Below are positions 63,533 through 64,000 of a stretch of DNA of 64,000 bases, piece after piece. The DNA comes from Jatrophihabitans cynanchi (GTDB lineage: Bacteria > Actinomycetota > Actinomycetes > Mycobacteriales > Jatrophihabitantaceae), in NCBI RefSeq assembly GCF_027247405.1, contig NZ_CP097463.1, forward strand, positions 2,046,001 to 2,110,000, given 5' to 3'. The first letter of the stretch is position 1. The number at the start of each line of letters is the position of its first letter. The notes under the pieces were generated by a model. It searched no databases. It saw nothing but the letters and a program-made list of their open reading frames with translations, and was not told the origin of the DNA. The translations under genes and the position numbers were made by a program.

Positions 63533-64000
63533 CTACCCGGCGTTGGCGACGCCCGCCACCAGCGGCGTCCAGTTGTCCGGGCGCTTGGCCTTGCGGCTGA
63601 ACACCTCGCGCACCATCGGCTCGAAGTGCTCCAGCGGCTGCATCGGGTAGTCCGGGTCGAACGCCTTCTCGTCCCACTCGTCGGCGAACCGCTCGGCCAG
63701 CTCGTACGCCGGGTGGTCCTTGTGCTGCAGCCTGATCATCGGGTCGACGCCGATCTCGGCGAGGTAGTGGATGCCTTCGAAGTCCTGGTGGACCTTGACC
63801 ATCCAGTACGCGTCGTCGCTGACGAACGGCTTGATCATCTCGGCGGCGATCGCGGCGTGGTTGGGCGTGGAGATCACCTTGCTCATGTCGTGGCACAGCG
63901 CGGCGACGACGATGTCCAGGTCCATGCCGGCCCGCTCGGCCATCGTGGCGGTCTCCAGACCGTGCTCGAGCTGGGTCACCTGCATGCCCTGCACCAGCCG
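63533..64000 (-). CDS. HD-domain protein, PhnZ/MIOX-like, 3' part (partial)
   Basis: The C-terminal 155 codons of an HD-fold protein; the frame stays open to the right edge (RLVQGMQV). Metal ligands appear as QLEHGLETA, ALCHDMSKVI (HD), TPNHAAIAAEM and MVKVHQDFEG. This is the pattern of HD-domain mixed-valence di-iron oxygenases such as PhnZ and of related phosphohydrolase-like proteins. It may cleave a C-C or C-P type bond in a small molecule. The partner gene would lie outside the window. Confidence 0.75.
   Translation of the reverse strand, partial: RLVQGMQVTQLEHGLETATMAERAGMDLDIVVAALCHDMSKVISTPNHAAIAAEMIKPFVSDDAYWMVKVHQDFEGIHYLAEIGVDPMIRLQHKDHPAYELAERFADEWDEKAFDPDYPMQPLEHFEPMVREVFSRKAKRPDNWTPLVAGVANAG

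Overview
The window is very GC-rich DNA with dense, mostly minus-strand operons joined by ATGA/GTGA stop-start overlaps, many GTG and TTG starts, and a 14-gene menaquinone-type complex I operon. This fits an actinomycete (Actinomycetota); nothing here allows a safer genus call. No tRNA, rRNA or CRISPR array was recognised.

Region 1 (1-14593, minus strand) is nuoA to nuoM (nuoM runs off the left edge), preceded by a menJ-like FAD-dependent isoprenoid reductase. A near-consensus Rex (NADH/NAD redox repressor) operator lies just upstream of menJ. A perfect TTAGG-CATG-CCTAA palindrome lies between menJ and nuoA. The 731-bp gap that follows (14594-15324) carries three copies of an ~85-bp hairpin repeat and no gene.

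Region 2 (15325-33364) is a compact phage-tail-like contractile injection system (CIS, eCIS-type). A MalT/AfsR-like ATPase regulator faces it. Thirteen minus-strand genes read sheath, tube, assembly protein, DUF6760-like, a 749-aa disordered (V/L)QR-rich protein, second tube, LysM adaptor, VgrG-like spike, PAAR tip, gp25, baseplate J, tail protein I, and a zinc-ribbon/single-membrane-helix protein with 11 perfect PAT(V/S)QQ repeats. Across a divergent promoter region sits a candidate effector with a phospholipase C/P1 nuclease-like H-x3-D-x5-H motif. It is followed by a DUF4157 HExxH protein. No AAA+ ATPase, DUF4255 cap or tape measure is encoded in the locus.

Region 3 (33483-64000) is a catabolic island. 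It has a BMP-family ABC importer, four metal-dependent amidohydrolases, three VOC-fold proteins, a FAH-family hydrolase, HpcH/HpaI aldolase, malate synthase, TauD-like dioxygenase, flavin reductase, three zinc-type dehydrogenases, an aldehyde dehydrogenase, an aldo/keto reductase, an O-methyltransferase, two PucR-type regulators and a partial PhnZ-like HD protein. The set suggests uptake and hydrolytic and oxidative breakdown of a nitrogen-containing (purine-like or triazine-like) compound to glyoxylate and acyl units. The substrate itself is not readable from sequence. A recurring ~28-bp motif lies in front of at least four of these units and may define a local regulon. In one case it forms the promoter of a leaderless 23-codon ORF. 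A DUF222/HNH (13E12-type) gene preceded by ~70-bp tandem repeats interrupts the island.
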